A DNA stretch of 33,155 nucleotides from JAGQTE01 sp964648005 (GTDB taxonomy: Bacteria; Actinomycetota; Acidimicrobiia; Acidimicrobiales; Acidimicrobilacustridaceae). How positions within the stretch are numbered: position 1 is the stretch's first letter; each line of letters begins with the position of its first letter. The stretch spans positions 1 to 33,155 of the forward strand of contig CAZYKR010000010.1 of assembly GCA_964648005.1 (NCBI GenBank), in the 5' to 3' direction. Under the pieces are notes generated by a model. The model did no database searches. It was not told where the DNA came from and was given only the letters and a program-made list of their open reading frames with translations. Of this stretch, positions 7,966 through 15,441 are shown piece after piece. A program made the position numbers and the translations under genes.

Positions 7966-8162
7966 CGACCTCCCGCGCGGTTTCGGCCCTTTCTGTTTGG
8001 ACCTCGCTGGCGGTGTTTCCGGCAACAGCCAAGAGCATTGGAGGCCATGCCGCCGAGGTGGAGGAGCTACCGCAAGCACCTCCGTGGCGACGGTCCGCTC
8101 CGCCCCGGCGCGGTGCGCGCGAGCCATGCTGGTGGCGTCATCGACGCCGGAGGACGACGACC

Positions 8163-8876
8163 GTGAGCGATCCCTACCACCCCCAGCCCGTGCACGGACA
8201 AGCGGGCTGGTTCCCCGATCCGACCGGGCGCCCGGGGCTCGAGCGCTTCTGGGACGGCATGCAGTACGTCGATCGCACCCGACCCGCTGGTGGCGGCGCG
8301 GCAGGCTGGTACGCGCATCCCGTCCAGCAGGGCCTGCTGCGCTACTGGGACGGCACGTCGTGGACGCCCGACGCCCGGCCCGAAGCCATCGACGCCGCTG
8401 CCGGCTGGTACCCCGACCCGGTGCACCGCGAGCTGCTGCGCCAGTGGGACGGGAAACGCTGGACCCACAAGGCGCGCCCCGCCGGCGACAATCCGGCGCC
8501 GGCCTGGTACCCCGACCCCGAGGAGCCCGACCGGGTGCGGTTCTGGGACGGCCAGGCCTGGACCAAGCGCACGGCGGCCGCCGTGCCCGGTGCGGTCCGC
8601 CCGGCCAAGTCCGGGACCGGATCCACCGCCACCATCGCCGTGTTGCTGACCTTGGCGATCCTGCTCGCTGCCGCTGTGGTGTTCATCATCGTCCGCTCGG
8701 ACGGCGACGGCTCGGGCGGCACCACGACCACCTCGGCCTCGACGACCAGCACGTCGTCGTCCACGACCACGACGGAGCGTCCGACCACGACGTCGACCGC
8801 TCGTCCCACCACGACGACGACACGCCCGACGACGACGACCACAGCGGCGCCGACCTCGAGCACGTCCACCCCGTAA
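8163..8876 (+). CDS. Membrane protein with four DUF2510 repeats and Thr-rich tail
   Basis: A 237-aa protein starting at GTG 8163, with GGAGG 9 nt upstream. Four tandem repeats of about 30 residues have the DUF2510 pattern GWYPDPxxxxxLRxWDGxxWT: GWFPDPTGRP...FWDG, GWYAHPVQQG...YWDG, GWYPDPVHRE...QWDG and AWYPDPEEPD...FWDG. A single membrane helix (about residues 157-178, TIAVLLTLAILLAAAVVFII) follows, then about 55 residues of Thr/Ser/Pro. With repeats inside and the tail outside, it resembles many actinobacterial envelope proteins of unknown function. Four copies is more than the usual one or two. The tail is rich in ACG and ACC codons and may be glycosylated. The IS element sits 58 bp downstream of its stop. 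Confidence 0.8.
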   Translation: MSDPYHPQPVHGQAGWFPDPTGRPGLERFWDGMQYVDRTRPAGGGAAGWYAHPVQQGLLRYWDGTSWTPDARPEAIDAAAGWYPDPVHRELLRQWDGKRWTHKARPAGDNPAPAWYPDPEEPDRVRFWDGQAWTKRTAAAVPGAVRPAKSGTGSTATIAVLLTLAILLAAAVVFIIVRSDGDGSGGTTTTSASTTSTSSSTTTTERPTTTSTARPTTTTTRPTTTTTAAPTSSTSTP

Positions 8877-8898
8877 GGCCGCGCGACGCCGCTCCACA

Positions 8899-8934
8899 CT
8901 CGTTCTGGTAGGGCACCCGGTTCGTATTCCTACC
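8899..8934. repeat. Left half of a hairpin split by the IS
   Basis: CTCGTTCTGGT at 8899-8909 is the exact reverse complement of ACCAGAACGAG at 10310-10320. With the IS and one target copy removed, they form an 11-bp stem enclosing an inner CCGGT/ACCGG stem. The site lies between convergent genes, so it was probably a bidirectional terminator or a palindromic repeat. Confidence 0.6.
8919..8934. repeat. Target site duplication, left copy (16 bp)
   Basis: GGTTCGTATTCCTACC directly precedes the left IS end (TGT...). An identical copy follows the right end at 10285-10300. The identity shows a recent or well-conserved insertion. Confidence 0.9.
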
Positions 8935-8985
8935 TGTTCTGTCGCGCAACATCGTTGACACTTATGTCGCGAGACATCGTGGACA
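8935..8985. repeat. IS left end with two ACATCGTKGACA sites
   Basis: The left terminus starts TGTTCTGTCGCG and carries ACATCGTTGACA (8949-8960) and ACATCGTGGACA (8974-8985). The T variant is outermost here, the reverse of the right end. Confidence 0.75.
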
Positions 8986-8986
8986 C

Positions 8987-10180
8987 TCAGGATCGTAGGC
9001 GGGGTTTGCGGGGTCCGCCGCGGCGTCGGCCGGATGGCTGGTAGGTGCGGGTGCGGTCGAGTTCGAGGTGGCGGACGAGGTCTCCGTTGATGAACACGTT
9101 GGCTCGGGTCTTGTCGATGATCACGAGGGCGCGTCGGGCGTGGTGCTCGATGCCGATGTGGATCTTGAAGTTGTCGGCTTGCACGCAGCCGGCGGCGTCG
9201 ACGGTGACGGTCAGGTGCTTCGATGACCAGTCCGGATGCGCGAGCGGTCCGCTGGCGGGCCCTGCCGCTGGTGTTGCTCGCCAGCGTTGGATCGGGACCT
9301 GTCGGCCGATGCCTTGGTGTGGTCGGTCGGTGTTGTAGATCCGGGTGAACTCATCGAGGTCGACCTGGAGCTCATCGATGGTGGCGTGGAGCCGCCGGCG
9401 CTTGCGGAGCCACTTCTTTTCGGTCTGTTGGAACCGTTCGACCTTGCCGGCGGTCTGGGGATGCCACGGCCGGCTCGTGATCGGGCGGACGCCCGCGTCT
9501 CGTAGCTGTGCCTCGAAGAACACCTCGAACGCGCGCAGCTTGCCGGAGAAGCACAGACCGTTGTCCGACAGGGTCCCGGCGGGCAGTCCCCAGCGTTGCG
9601 CCCCTTGGCTGAACGTGGCCCAGGCCTCATCGGTGGTCGCTTCGGGCACGACCCTCGACCGGATCGCCACCCGCGAGTGATCATCGATGATGTTGAAGAT
9701 CTTCACGACTCCGGTGGCGATCACCCAGTCGGTGTGGTCGATCTGCCACATCTCGTTCGGAGCGGGCGCTTCGAAGCGTCGAAACGTCGCCTTGGGACGC
9801 TTGTTCGGTTCGGGCTTGACCATGCCCCGGCGGACCAGGATCCGGTGGATCGTCGCCACCGACGGAACCTCAGCGGCCCCGCTCTGTCGGCCGAGATGCC
9901 ACTGGATCGACGTCGCACCGTGATCGAGCCCGGCGTCGTCGAGCTCTTTACGCAACCGCACCACCCGGTCCTCAACCCCGACCGGGGTCTGCTGCGGCGA
10001 CGCGTGCGGCCGCCGGGATCGCTCCTCGAGACCGTCAAGACCCTCGCGTCGAACCCGCTCCACGTACTTGTAGAACACGGCGCGCGAGACCCCCTCGTCG
10101 CGGCACACCGCCGACACGTTGATCGCCGCACGCGCCGCCTCATCGAGCGCATACGCCGCGGCCGTCGCCTTCACTGCCAT
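8987..10180 (-). CDS. IS481-family DDE transposase
   Basis: A 397-aa transposase. The N-terminal helix-turn-helix (INVSAVCRDEGVSRAVFYKYVERVRREG) binds the ends. The rve-type catalytic core shows WQIDHTDWV (first Asp), GTLSDNGLCF (second Asp) and HPQTAGKVERFQ (Glu), followed by YNTDRPHQGIGRQVPIQRW, a typical IS481/IS3-group ending. The ATG at 10180 is preferred because AGAGGTGG lies just upstream; an in-frame ATG at 10201 and a GTG at 10210 are alternatives. No frameshift or internal stop is seen, so the enzyme looks intact. Cut-and-paste or copy-out transposition is expected from the family. Confidence 0.92.
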   Translation of the reverse strand: MAVKATAAAYALDEAARAAINVSAVCRDEGVSRAVFYKYVERVRREGLDGLEERSRRPHASPQQTPVGVEDRVVRLRKELDDAGLDHGATSIQWHLGRQSGAAEVPSVATIHRILVRRGMVKPEPNKRPKATFRRFEAPAPNEMWQIDHTDWVIATGVVKIFNIIDDHSRVAIRSRVVPEATTDEAWATFSQGAQRWGLPAGTLSDNGLCFSGKLRAFEVFFEAQLRDAGVRPITSRPWHPQTAGKVERFQQTEKKWLRKRRRLHATIDELQVDLDEFTRIYNTDRPHQGIGRQVPIQRWRATPAAGPASGPLAHPDWSSKHLTVTVDAAGCVQADNFKIHIGIEHHARRALVIIDKTRANVFINGDLVRHLELDRTRTYQPSGRRRGGPRKPRLRS

Positions 10181-10232
10181 CGGGACCACCTCTTTGGCCA
10201 TAGCCCCCACTCGGAGGCCACCAGCCGTCAGG

Positions 10233-10284
10233 TGTCAACGATGTTGCGCGAGATCAACTGTCCACGATGTCCCGAGAACGGACA
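10233..10284. repeat. IS right end with two inverted ACATCGTKGACA sites
   Basis: The right terminus, read on the minus strand, starts TGTCCGTTCTCG and carries ACATCGTGGACA (10270-10259) and ACATCGTTGACA (10244-10233). The G variant is outermost here. Confidence 0.75.
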
Positions 10285-10300
10285 GGTTCGTATTCCTACC
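10285..10300. repeat. Target site duplication, right copy (16 bp)
   Basis: GGTTCGTATTCCTACC is identical to 8919-8934 and abuts the ACA right end of the IS. The other hairpin half (ACCAGAACGAG, 10310-10320) lies 9 bp further on. Confidence 0.9.
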
Positions 10301-10335
10301 GGTTGCACCACCAGAACGAGGAACGGCGGTTGTGG

Positions 10336-11070
10336 TCAGCTGGTGGGGATGCCGTCGTCGCCGGGGGAGGGCCGGGTGATGGGTGGGTTGAGGGCCGTGG
10401 CGTCCCCGGCGCGGTACAGCAGCGCCGGACGCCCGGGGCCCCGTGAGGCGTGACCACCGGTGGGGGCCACGAAGTCGGGTGTGGACAGCACCTTGCGGGT
10501 GAAGTTGCCCGGGTGCAACGTCGCCCCCCACACCGCCTCGTACACGCGGCGGAGGTCACCGATCGTGAAGGGCTCGTCGGCGAACGCCGTGGCCAGCGTC
10601 GTGTACTCGAGCTTGGCTCGGGCCCGCTCGACGGCGTCGGCCAGGATCTGCTCGTGGTCGAACGCCAGCGCCGGGGCGTCGTCACCGCCGTCGAGGACGT
10701 CCTCGACGGGCCAGAACCGTGCGCCCGCGGCGTCGGCGGTCGTGCGGGGGGCGGGGACGTTCGGTACGAACGCGACATAGGCGATCGAGACGGACCGGCC
10801 GCTCGGGTCGCGCCCGGGGTCGGTGTAGGTGCGCAGCTGTTCGACGTGCCACGGCTCGACGCCGATGCCGGTGGCATCGCTCAGCGCGCGACGGGCGGCA
10901 TCGTCGGCATCCTCGTCGGCGCCGAGGACGCCCCCAGGGAGCGCCCAGGTGCCGGCGAACGGTTCGGCGGCGCGCTCGGTCAGCAGCACGCAGAGGCGAC
11001 CGTGGCGGACGGTCAACAGCGCGACGTCGACCGTGACGGTGGGGTCGCTCCGTCGGGTCGATCGGGTCAC
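10336..11070 (-). CDS. NrtR-like Nudix-related transcriptional regulator
   Basis: A 244-aa protein with an N-terminal Nudix fold (VDVALLTVRHGRLCVLLTER ... WALPGGVL) and a C-terminal winged helix. The latter reads TIGDLRRVYEAVWGATLHPG, NFTRKVL, then a Pro/Thr wing and PALLYRAG, the pattern of the NrtR family of NAD-metabolism regulators. The Nudix box is degraded: the REUxEExG core reads RALSDATG, so the catalytic glutamates are gone. This supports ligand sensing, probably ADP-ribose, rather than hydrolysis. The GTG start lies 13 nt downstream of the lipoprotein stop, so they may share a transcript. No NAD biosynthesis gene is nearby, so the targets are elsewhere or differ. Confidence 0.8.
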   Translation of the reverse strand: MTRSTRRSDPTVTVDVALLTVRHGRLCVLLTERAAEPFAGTWALPGGVLGADEDADDAARRALSDATGIGVEPWHVEQLRTYTDPGRDPSGRSVSIAYVAFVPNVPAPRTTADAAGARFWPVEDVLDGGDDAPALAFDHEQILADAVERARAKLEYTTLATAFADEPFTIGDLRRVYEAVWGATLHPGNFTRKVLSTPDFVAPTGGHASRGPGRPALLYRAGDATALNPPITRPSPGDDGIPTS

Positions 11071-11083
11071 GGGCGCACGCTCG

Positions 11084-11731
11084 CTACTTGATGGCGATGA
11101 GGTGCACGACGTACCACTCGCCGCGCCAGCTGATCATCGACTTCACGTTGAAGGACTGCTCGACGCCGTCGACCTCGTAGGTCAGGGTCGAGTCCAGCAC
11201 CCGCCAGTACCCGATGACGTTGTACTCGATGCCCGGGTTGATCCACTGCGTGTTGTAGTCGGGCACGGTCATCCCGACGAGCGTGGCCTTGTCGGCGTCA
11301 TCGCCGAGCTGCGCGTGGTAGGCGTGGATGTCGCCGGCGTACTGGGTCATCAGGCGGTTGGCGTAGTCCGACGCCGGGTCGGACATGTCCTTGACCTGCT
11401 CGTAGGCGGCGAGCGGGAAGAACATCGGCAGCGCCAGCTCGGGGTCGTCAGCCACGATGCCGTCCCACAGCGCCTGCACCCGGGCCTCGAACGCCGGCGA
11501 GTCCGACGACGGTCGGTCCTCGGTCTGGGGCAGCGAGCCGGGATCGACGGTCGTCGTCGTCGCCTCGCTGGTCGATGTGGTCGACGCCGGGGCGTCGCCG
11601 CCGGCCGGCTGGTCGGCACCGGCGGCGGTGGTGGGGCTCGTCGAGGTCTCGGTCGATCCGCCGCAGGCGACGGCGGTCAGGGCGAGGCCGGCGACCAGCG
11701 CAGCGCCGGGCAGGAGCGAACGTCGAAGCAT
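11084..11731 (-). CDS. Lipoprotein of unknown function
   Basis: A 215-aa protein with a lipoprotein signal peptide: basic start (MLRRSL), hydrophobic core and lipobox LTAVACGG. A Ser/Thr/Ala-rich linker (about residues 25-62) leads to a conserved-looking globular part with PAFEARVQALWDGIVADDP, LPMFFPLAAYEQVKDM and EYNVIGYWRVLDSTLTYEVD, ending SMISWRGEWYVVHLIAIK. It should sit on the outer face of the membrane. I do not recognise the domain; the end resembles NTF2-like or SnoaL-like beta-sheet proteins, weakly. A CACAAT box lies 6 nt upstream of the ATG, compatible with a leaderless transcript. It may be cotranscribed with the NrtR-like gene. Confidence 0.75.
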   Translation of the reverse strand: MLRRSLLPGAALVAGLALTAVACGGSTETSTSPTTAAGADQPAGGDAPASTTSTSEATTTTVDPGSLPQTEDRPSSDSPAFEARVQALWDGIVADDPELALPMFFPLAAYEQVKDMSDPASDYANRLMTQYAGDIHAYHAQLGDDADKATLVGMTVPDYNTQWINPGIEYNVIGYWRVLDSTLTYEVDGVEQSFNVKSMISWRGEWYVVHLIAIK

Positions 11732-11787
11732 CGGGACATTGTGACCGACCTCGGACGGGGCTCGCGAACCGCTCGGGGGTCGCTGGT

Positions 11788-11793
11788 TAGGGT
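11788..11793 (+). promoter_or_regulatory. -10 element TAGGGT of the leader ORF/acyltransferase
   Basis: TAGGGT lies exactly 6 nt before the GTG at 11800, the same spacing and sequence as at csoR. A start of transcription at or next to the GTG is expected. Confidence 0.5.
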
Positions 11794-11799
11794 TGCGCC

Positions 11800-11838
11800 G
11801 TGGTGGTCACCGACACCGAGCCCGGCATCGCGCCATGA
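11800..11838 (+). CDS. 12-codon leaderless leader ORF coupled to the acyltransferase
   Basis: GTG at 11800 opens a reading frame for VVVTDTEPGIAP that ends with TGA at 11836-11838. This stop overlaps the acyltransferase ATG (11835) as ATGA. The acyltransferase has no Shine-Dalgarno sequence, while the leader ORF begins 6 nt after a TAGGGT box. Ribosomes may therefore start on the leaderless 5' end and reinitiate at the ATGA. The sequence shows the arrangement; expression is inferred. Confidence 0.45.
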   Translation: MVVTDTEPGIAP

Positions 11839-13883
11839 CCCTGCCGGGCCTGCGTCAGGTCGAGCAGGACGAAGAGGGGCGCGAGCACCGCCGCATCGCC
11901 TACCAGCCCGCCCTCGACGGGATGCGGGGCGTCGGCGTGGTGGCCATGTTGCTGTGGCACGCCGACGTCGGGTGGATCGGTGACGGACCGCTGTTCTCCA
12001 TCGAGATGTTCTTCGTGCTCAGCGGCTACCTGATCACCTCGCTGTTCATCGTCGAGCGCGAACGCACCGGCCGCATCGACCTGCGTCGCTTCTGGGTGCG
12101 CCGGGCACGCCGCTTGCTGCCGGCGCTGTACGGGCTGGTGGCGCTCGTCGCGGTGTGGGCTGCGCTGCCGAGCCCGTGGGGACCGAACGCCTTCGAGACC
12201 ACGGGGCTGCGCGGCGACGGCCTCTCGGCGTTGGCCTACGTGTCCAACCTGTGGTTCATCGTCGGTGATCGTGCGTACTTCGGGGCGTTCGGTGCACCGT
12301 CGCCGTTCCTGCACACCTGGTCGCTGTCGTTGGAGGAGCAGTTCTACGCCGTGCTGGCGGTCGTGTGCGTGCTGGGGCTGCGGCGATGGGCGGCCGACAA
12401 GGGCCGCTGGGTGGTCGTCGCCGCAGTCGGCGCCGTCCTGTCGGCTGTGTGGATGGCGTTCCTGGCCCGGATGGGGGCGCTGACCGCTGAGGGGCTGTGG
12501 CCGTTCGGCGTCGACCCGGCGAGCCTGCCCGACTGGCTGCGGACCTTCCTCAACATGGGCGGCACCGGCGACCAGTCCCGCCCCTACTTCGGCACTTTCG
12601 CCCGCATGCAGTCCGTACTCGTCGGCATGGCCACGGCGTTCATCGCCCGACGCGTCGACTGGTCAGCGGTGTCGCATCGCACGATCGAGGTGCTGGCGGC
12701 GGTGGGGTGCGGGGGCCTCGCCATCTTGTTCCTCGGCACGCCGCGCGACCTCGACGCCATCTTCTACGGCGGGTTCTTGCTGTGCGACGTGCTGACGGCG
12801 ATGGCGATCCTGGGGCTGACCGCGCCGCACCGGCCGGTCCTGTGGCACTCGCTGTCGGCGAAGCCGTTCGTTGCGGCAGGGATCCTGTCGTACAGCATCT
12901 ACGTCTGGCACTTCCCGCTGTTCCTGATCCTCACCGAGGAGCGCACCGGCATCGGTGGCTGGCCGCTCGACGTCGTGCGCATCGGCGTGAGCGTCGCCGT
13001 GGCCTACGCCTCGTACCGCTGGCTCGAGTACCCGATCCGAGCGCGTGGCCTGGTCACGACGCGCCGGCGGGTGGCCGCGGGGGTGGCGATGGCGGCGATC
13101 GTCGTCGGGTTCGTGGTGGTGTCAGGCTCGGTTGCTCCGGCGCCGGGTGGCGCCGACGTGGCCGTGGCCAAGCCGCCGAACCGCGACGTCATCGTCGTGG
13201 CGGGCGACTCGATGGCCTGGACGCTCGGCCTCGACGTGAACCTGCTCGCAGGCCCGGACGGTCGCGGACCGGCGCTCCTGCCGGCGGCGAAGCCGGGGTG
13301 CACCATCACGCCGGGCGCCCGGCTCAACGGTGACGTCCGCCGCCAGGGCGACGCCGAGACGTGCATGGCGTGGCCAGAGGAGTGGGCGCAGCGCATGCGC
13401 GACCTGGATCCGGATGTCACCGTCGTGCTCGCCTGGGGGCAGGAGGTGCAGGACCACGTACTACCGGCCCCCGGGGGTGGTGAGCGGATCGTCGTGGCAC
13501 CGAGCCCGGAGTGGGAGGCCATCGAACGCGGCGCACTCGAGCAGATGGTCGACGTGCTCAGCGCCGAGGGCGGCCGGGTCGTGCTGTTGACGCTGCCGTG
13601 CCTCGACGCCGAGGCCGCCGACTCCGAGCACACCAACACCATGGCGATCGACGCGGCGCGCGTCGACGCCATGAACGCCCTGCTCGCCGACGTCGCCGCG
13701 GCGCATCCCGACACGACGACCCTGGTCGACCTGCACGGCTACCTCTGCCCGGACGGGGAGACGTTCCGCACCGAGATCGACGGCGTCACCATCTCGGTGG
13801 ACGGCGTGCACTTCTCCGAGGAGGGCGCCGCCAAGGTGTGGGAGTGGCTCTTGCCCCAGGTCGAGCCCTACCTCGGTGGCTGA
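11835..13883 (+). CDS. OafA-like acyltransferase 3 with C-terminal SGNH domain
   Basis: A 682-aa membrane protein. The N-terminal acyltransferase_3 domain (about residues 15-410) begins YQPALDGMRGVGVVAMLLWH, followed by FFVLSGYLITSLF, RRFWVRRARRLLPAL and HTWSLSLEEQFY, all typical of OafA/YrhL proteins, which move acyl groups onto envelope glycans. About ten helices follow. The C-terminal extracytoplasmic SGNH domain begins VIVVAGDSMAWTLG (nucleophile Ser) and ends SVDGVHFSEEGAAKVWEW (Asp/His pair). Fusions of this kind O-acetylate peptidoglycan, teichoic acids or polysaccharides. The ATG at 11835 lacks a ribosome-binding site and overlaps the stop of the leader ORF. It converges on the next gene with a 3-nt gap. 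Confidence 0.9.
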   Translation: MTLPGLRQVEQDEEGREHRRIAYQPALDGMRGVGVVAMLLWHADVGWIGDGPLFSIEMFFVLSGYLITSLFIVERERTGRIDLRRFWVRRARRLLPALYGLVALVAVWAALPSPWGPNAFETTGLRGDGLSALAYVSNLWFIVGDRAYFGAFGAPSPFLHTWSLSLEEQFYAVLAVVCVLGLRRWAADKGRWVVVAAVGAVLSAVWMAFLARMGALTAEGLWPFGVDPASLPDWLRTFLNMGGTGDQSRPYFGTFARMQSVLVGMATAFIARRVDWSAVSHRTIEVLAAVGCGGLAILFLGTPRDLDAIFYGGFLLCDVLTAMAILGLTAPHRPVLWHSLSAKPFVAAGILSYSIYVWHFPLFLILTEERTGIGGWPLDVVRIGVSVAVAYASYRWLEYPIRARGLVTTRRRVAAGVAMAAIVVGFVVVSGSVAPAPGGADVAVAKPPNRDVIVVAGDSMAWTLGLDVNLLAGPDGRGPALLPAAKPGCTITPGARLNGDVRRQGDAETCMAWPEEWAQRMRDLDPDVTVVLAWGQEVQDHVLPAPGGGERIVVAPSPEWEAIERGALEQMVDVLSAEGGRVVLLTLPCLDAEAADSEHTNTMAIDAARVDAMNALLADVAAAHPDTTTLVDLHGYLCPDGETFRTEIDGVTISVDGVHFSEEGAAKVWEWLLPQVEPYLGG

Positions 13884-13886
13884 CGC

Positions 13887-15335
13887 CTACTGGTAGTAGC
13901 CCAAGACGTCGAGCACGACCTCGGGCCCGACGTTCGAGCGGACGGCGACCTTGCCCGACGCGCTCAACGCCGAGAACGTCGTCACCGCGACGGTCTGGCC
14001 CCCGGCGAAGTTGAGGTTCGAGGTGCCCGGATAGGGGATGCCGTCCTTGTAGATCGCCATGTCGCCGGCGACGCTGACCCCCGTCGCCACCAGGTTGACC
14101 AGCACCCCCGACGCGCCGACCGGCACGCCACTCGAGTTCGCCGTGCAGTCGACGGCCCGCGGCGTGCCCGGCGCCAACTTCGCTTTCGGACCCGTCGCCG
14201 GGAGGAACCCCACCCTCGAGTCGTACACCCGCACCGGCGCCGGCAGCGGGACGAACGCACCAGCGGTGGACGGACCGGCGATGCGTTTCCAGGTCCCCGG
14301 CGTCCCTGCTGCGACGCACACCCACAGGTCCTGGTTCGCGTCGAACACGATCTCGCCGGCAGCGCGGGCAAGTCCGGCCCCCAGCGGTGCGACCGGAACG
14401 CCCGTCAAGTGCAGCTGGGTGCGACCGGACGAGGCGTTGATGCCGGTGTCGTTGCCGATCCCTTCCACGCCGGTTCCCGATGCACCGAGCGCCTTGCCCC
14501 GCACGCCGGTGGCGTCGGCGCCGTCGGCCCACCCGATCACACCGGTTCCCGTCGGGCTGACCGCAGCTCCCCACACGCCATAGGTGTCGCCCAGGCTCGA
14601 CGTGGCAATGCCCCGCACGCCGACCCCGAACACGCTCGGGCTCGTCCCCAGCACACCGGGGCCGGTGCCGCCGGTGTTGGTGGAGTCGCCGCGCACGCCG
14701 ACGCCGCCGTAGCCCGACGCCGTGCCCTTGACGCCGGCGCCGGAGCCGTTCATCGCCGTGCTCTCCCCGACGATTCCGCTGGCATCGGTCCCGCCGGTCT
14801 TCCCGTAGACCCCGACACCGGTGGCTCCAAGGTCGTCGGTGACGCCCGCCACGCCGCGGCCGCCGGCCACGGCGGTGTAGCCGTACACGCCGTTGGCCAC
14901 CCGTCCGAAGGCGTACCCCGCCAACGACGCCGGGAAGAAGGAACCCAGTCCCGCGTCGGTGTCGGCGACCGTGACGACATTCCCCCCGTTCGGCGCGGTC
15001 GCCGAGGTGTACTTGATGGTTGTGGTCTCGCTCAGATCCTGCGTGTTCGTCTCGCCGAGCAGCACCGCGTCGCCGTCGGCCGCCGCTGCGGGGGCCGCCG
15101 CCGTAGCCGCCGCGGCGGTTCCGGCCGCAACAGCGGCTCCGGCGAGACCGAGAGTGCGCAGCATCGTCCGCCGGTCCGGCCCGGGTCGGTCACCGGCGGT
15201 GGGAACTGAGCGCTGATCCGGGGCGGGACCATTGCGTCTCGACTGCTCCCGCTGGCCCTCAGCTGCTCGCAGCCGTGCCTCGAGCTCGTCGATCCTGGCC
15301 TCGAGCTGGCTGATCCGATCGCCGTTCGCGTCCAT
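13887..15335 (-). CDS. Tat-type exported Gly-repeat surface protein with C-terminal RVxDxR domain
   Basis: A 482-aa protein. Residues 1-30 form a short coiled coil (DRISQLEARIDELEARLRAA). A twin-arginine export signal is internal, DRRTMLRTLGLAGAA with RR at 55-56, followed by an Ala-rich region. Residues about 150-330 are Gly-rich repeats (GVGVYGKTGGTDASGIVGES, GVGVRGDSTNTGG and similar) that probably form a beta-helical fibre. The last 120 residues (PAPVRVYDSRVG ... GVLVNLVATGV ... TSNLNFAGGQ ... EVVLDVLGYYQ) match the domain found three times in the protease at 30616. The ATG has GGAGG 6 nt upstream. A Tat signal behind a coiled coil is unusual. The likely role is a surface fibre; there are no catalytic motifs. 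Confidence 0.82.
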   Translation of the reverse strand: MDANGDRISQLEARIDELEARLRAAEGQREQSRRNGPAPDQRSVPTAGDRPGPDRRTMLRTLGLAGAAVAAGTAAAATAAAPAAAADGDAVLLGETNTQDLSETTTIKYTSATAPNGGNVVTVADTDAGLGSFFPASLAGYAFGRVANGVYGYTAVAGGRGVAGVTDDLGATGVGVYGKTGGTDASGIVGESTAMNGSGAGVKGTASGYGGVGVRGDSTNTGGTGPGVLGTSPSVFGVGVRGIATSSLGDTYGVWGAAVSPTGTGVIGWADGADATGVRGKALGASGTGVEGIGNDTGINASSGRTQLHLTGVPVAPLGAGLARAAGEIVFDANQDLWVCVAAGTPGTWKRIAGPSTAGAFVPLPAPVRVYDSRVGFLPATGPKAKLAPGTPRAVDCTANSSGVPVGASGVLVNLVATGVSVAGDMAIYKDGIPYPGTSNLNFAGGQTVAVTTFSALSASGKVAVRSNVGPEVVLDVLGYYQ

Positions 15336-15441
15336 GGTTGCCTCCGGTGTCCGCCGTGGCGCAGCACCTTACCGACCGACGCATCGAAGGTCAGGGGGTG
15401 CACGGGCAACCGACGCCGCGACGCGCGTCGACCATGGAGCG

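Larger units (their letters stand above)
7816..8162. other. 347-bp divergent intergenic region
   Basis: This is the only gene-free stretch longer than 300 bp. It holds the minus-strand promoter and two hairpins described separately (7839-7965). From about 7970 to 8140 I see only AT-poor sequence with no clear element, and then the GGAGG ribosome-binding site of the DUF2510 gene at 8149-8153. Reading frames cross it on both strands but have no recognisable domain or credible start. Confidence 0.6.
8935..10284 (-). mobile_element. IS481-type insertion sequence, complete (1350 bp)
   Basis: The element begins TGT and ends ACA, carries one DDE transposase, and is flanked by an identical 16-bp duplication. 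Each end has two copies of the 12-mer ACATCGTKGACA. They are at 8949-8960 and 8974-8985 on the left, and inverted at 10259-10270 and 10233-10244 on the right, spaced 25-26 bp. The outer copies form the inner part of an imperfect terminal inverted repeat of about 26 bp. These are probably transposase binding sites. Intact transposase and intact ends suggest it could still be mobile. Confidence 0.88.

Noticed and set aside
8899..10320. tRNA-like sequence (GGTAGGGCACCCGGTTCG) at the IS target
   Set aside because: It resembles a D arm, but no acceptor or T stem can be formed with the flanks after the IS is removed.
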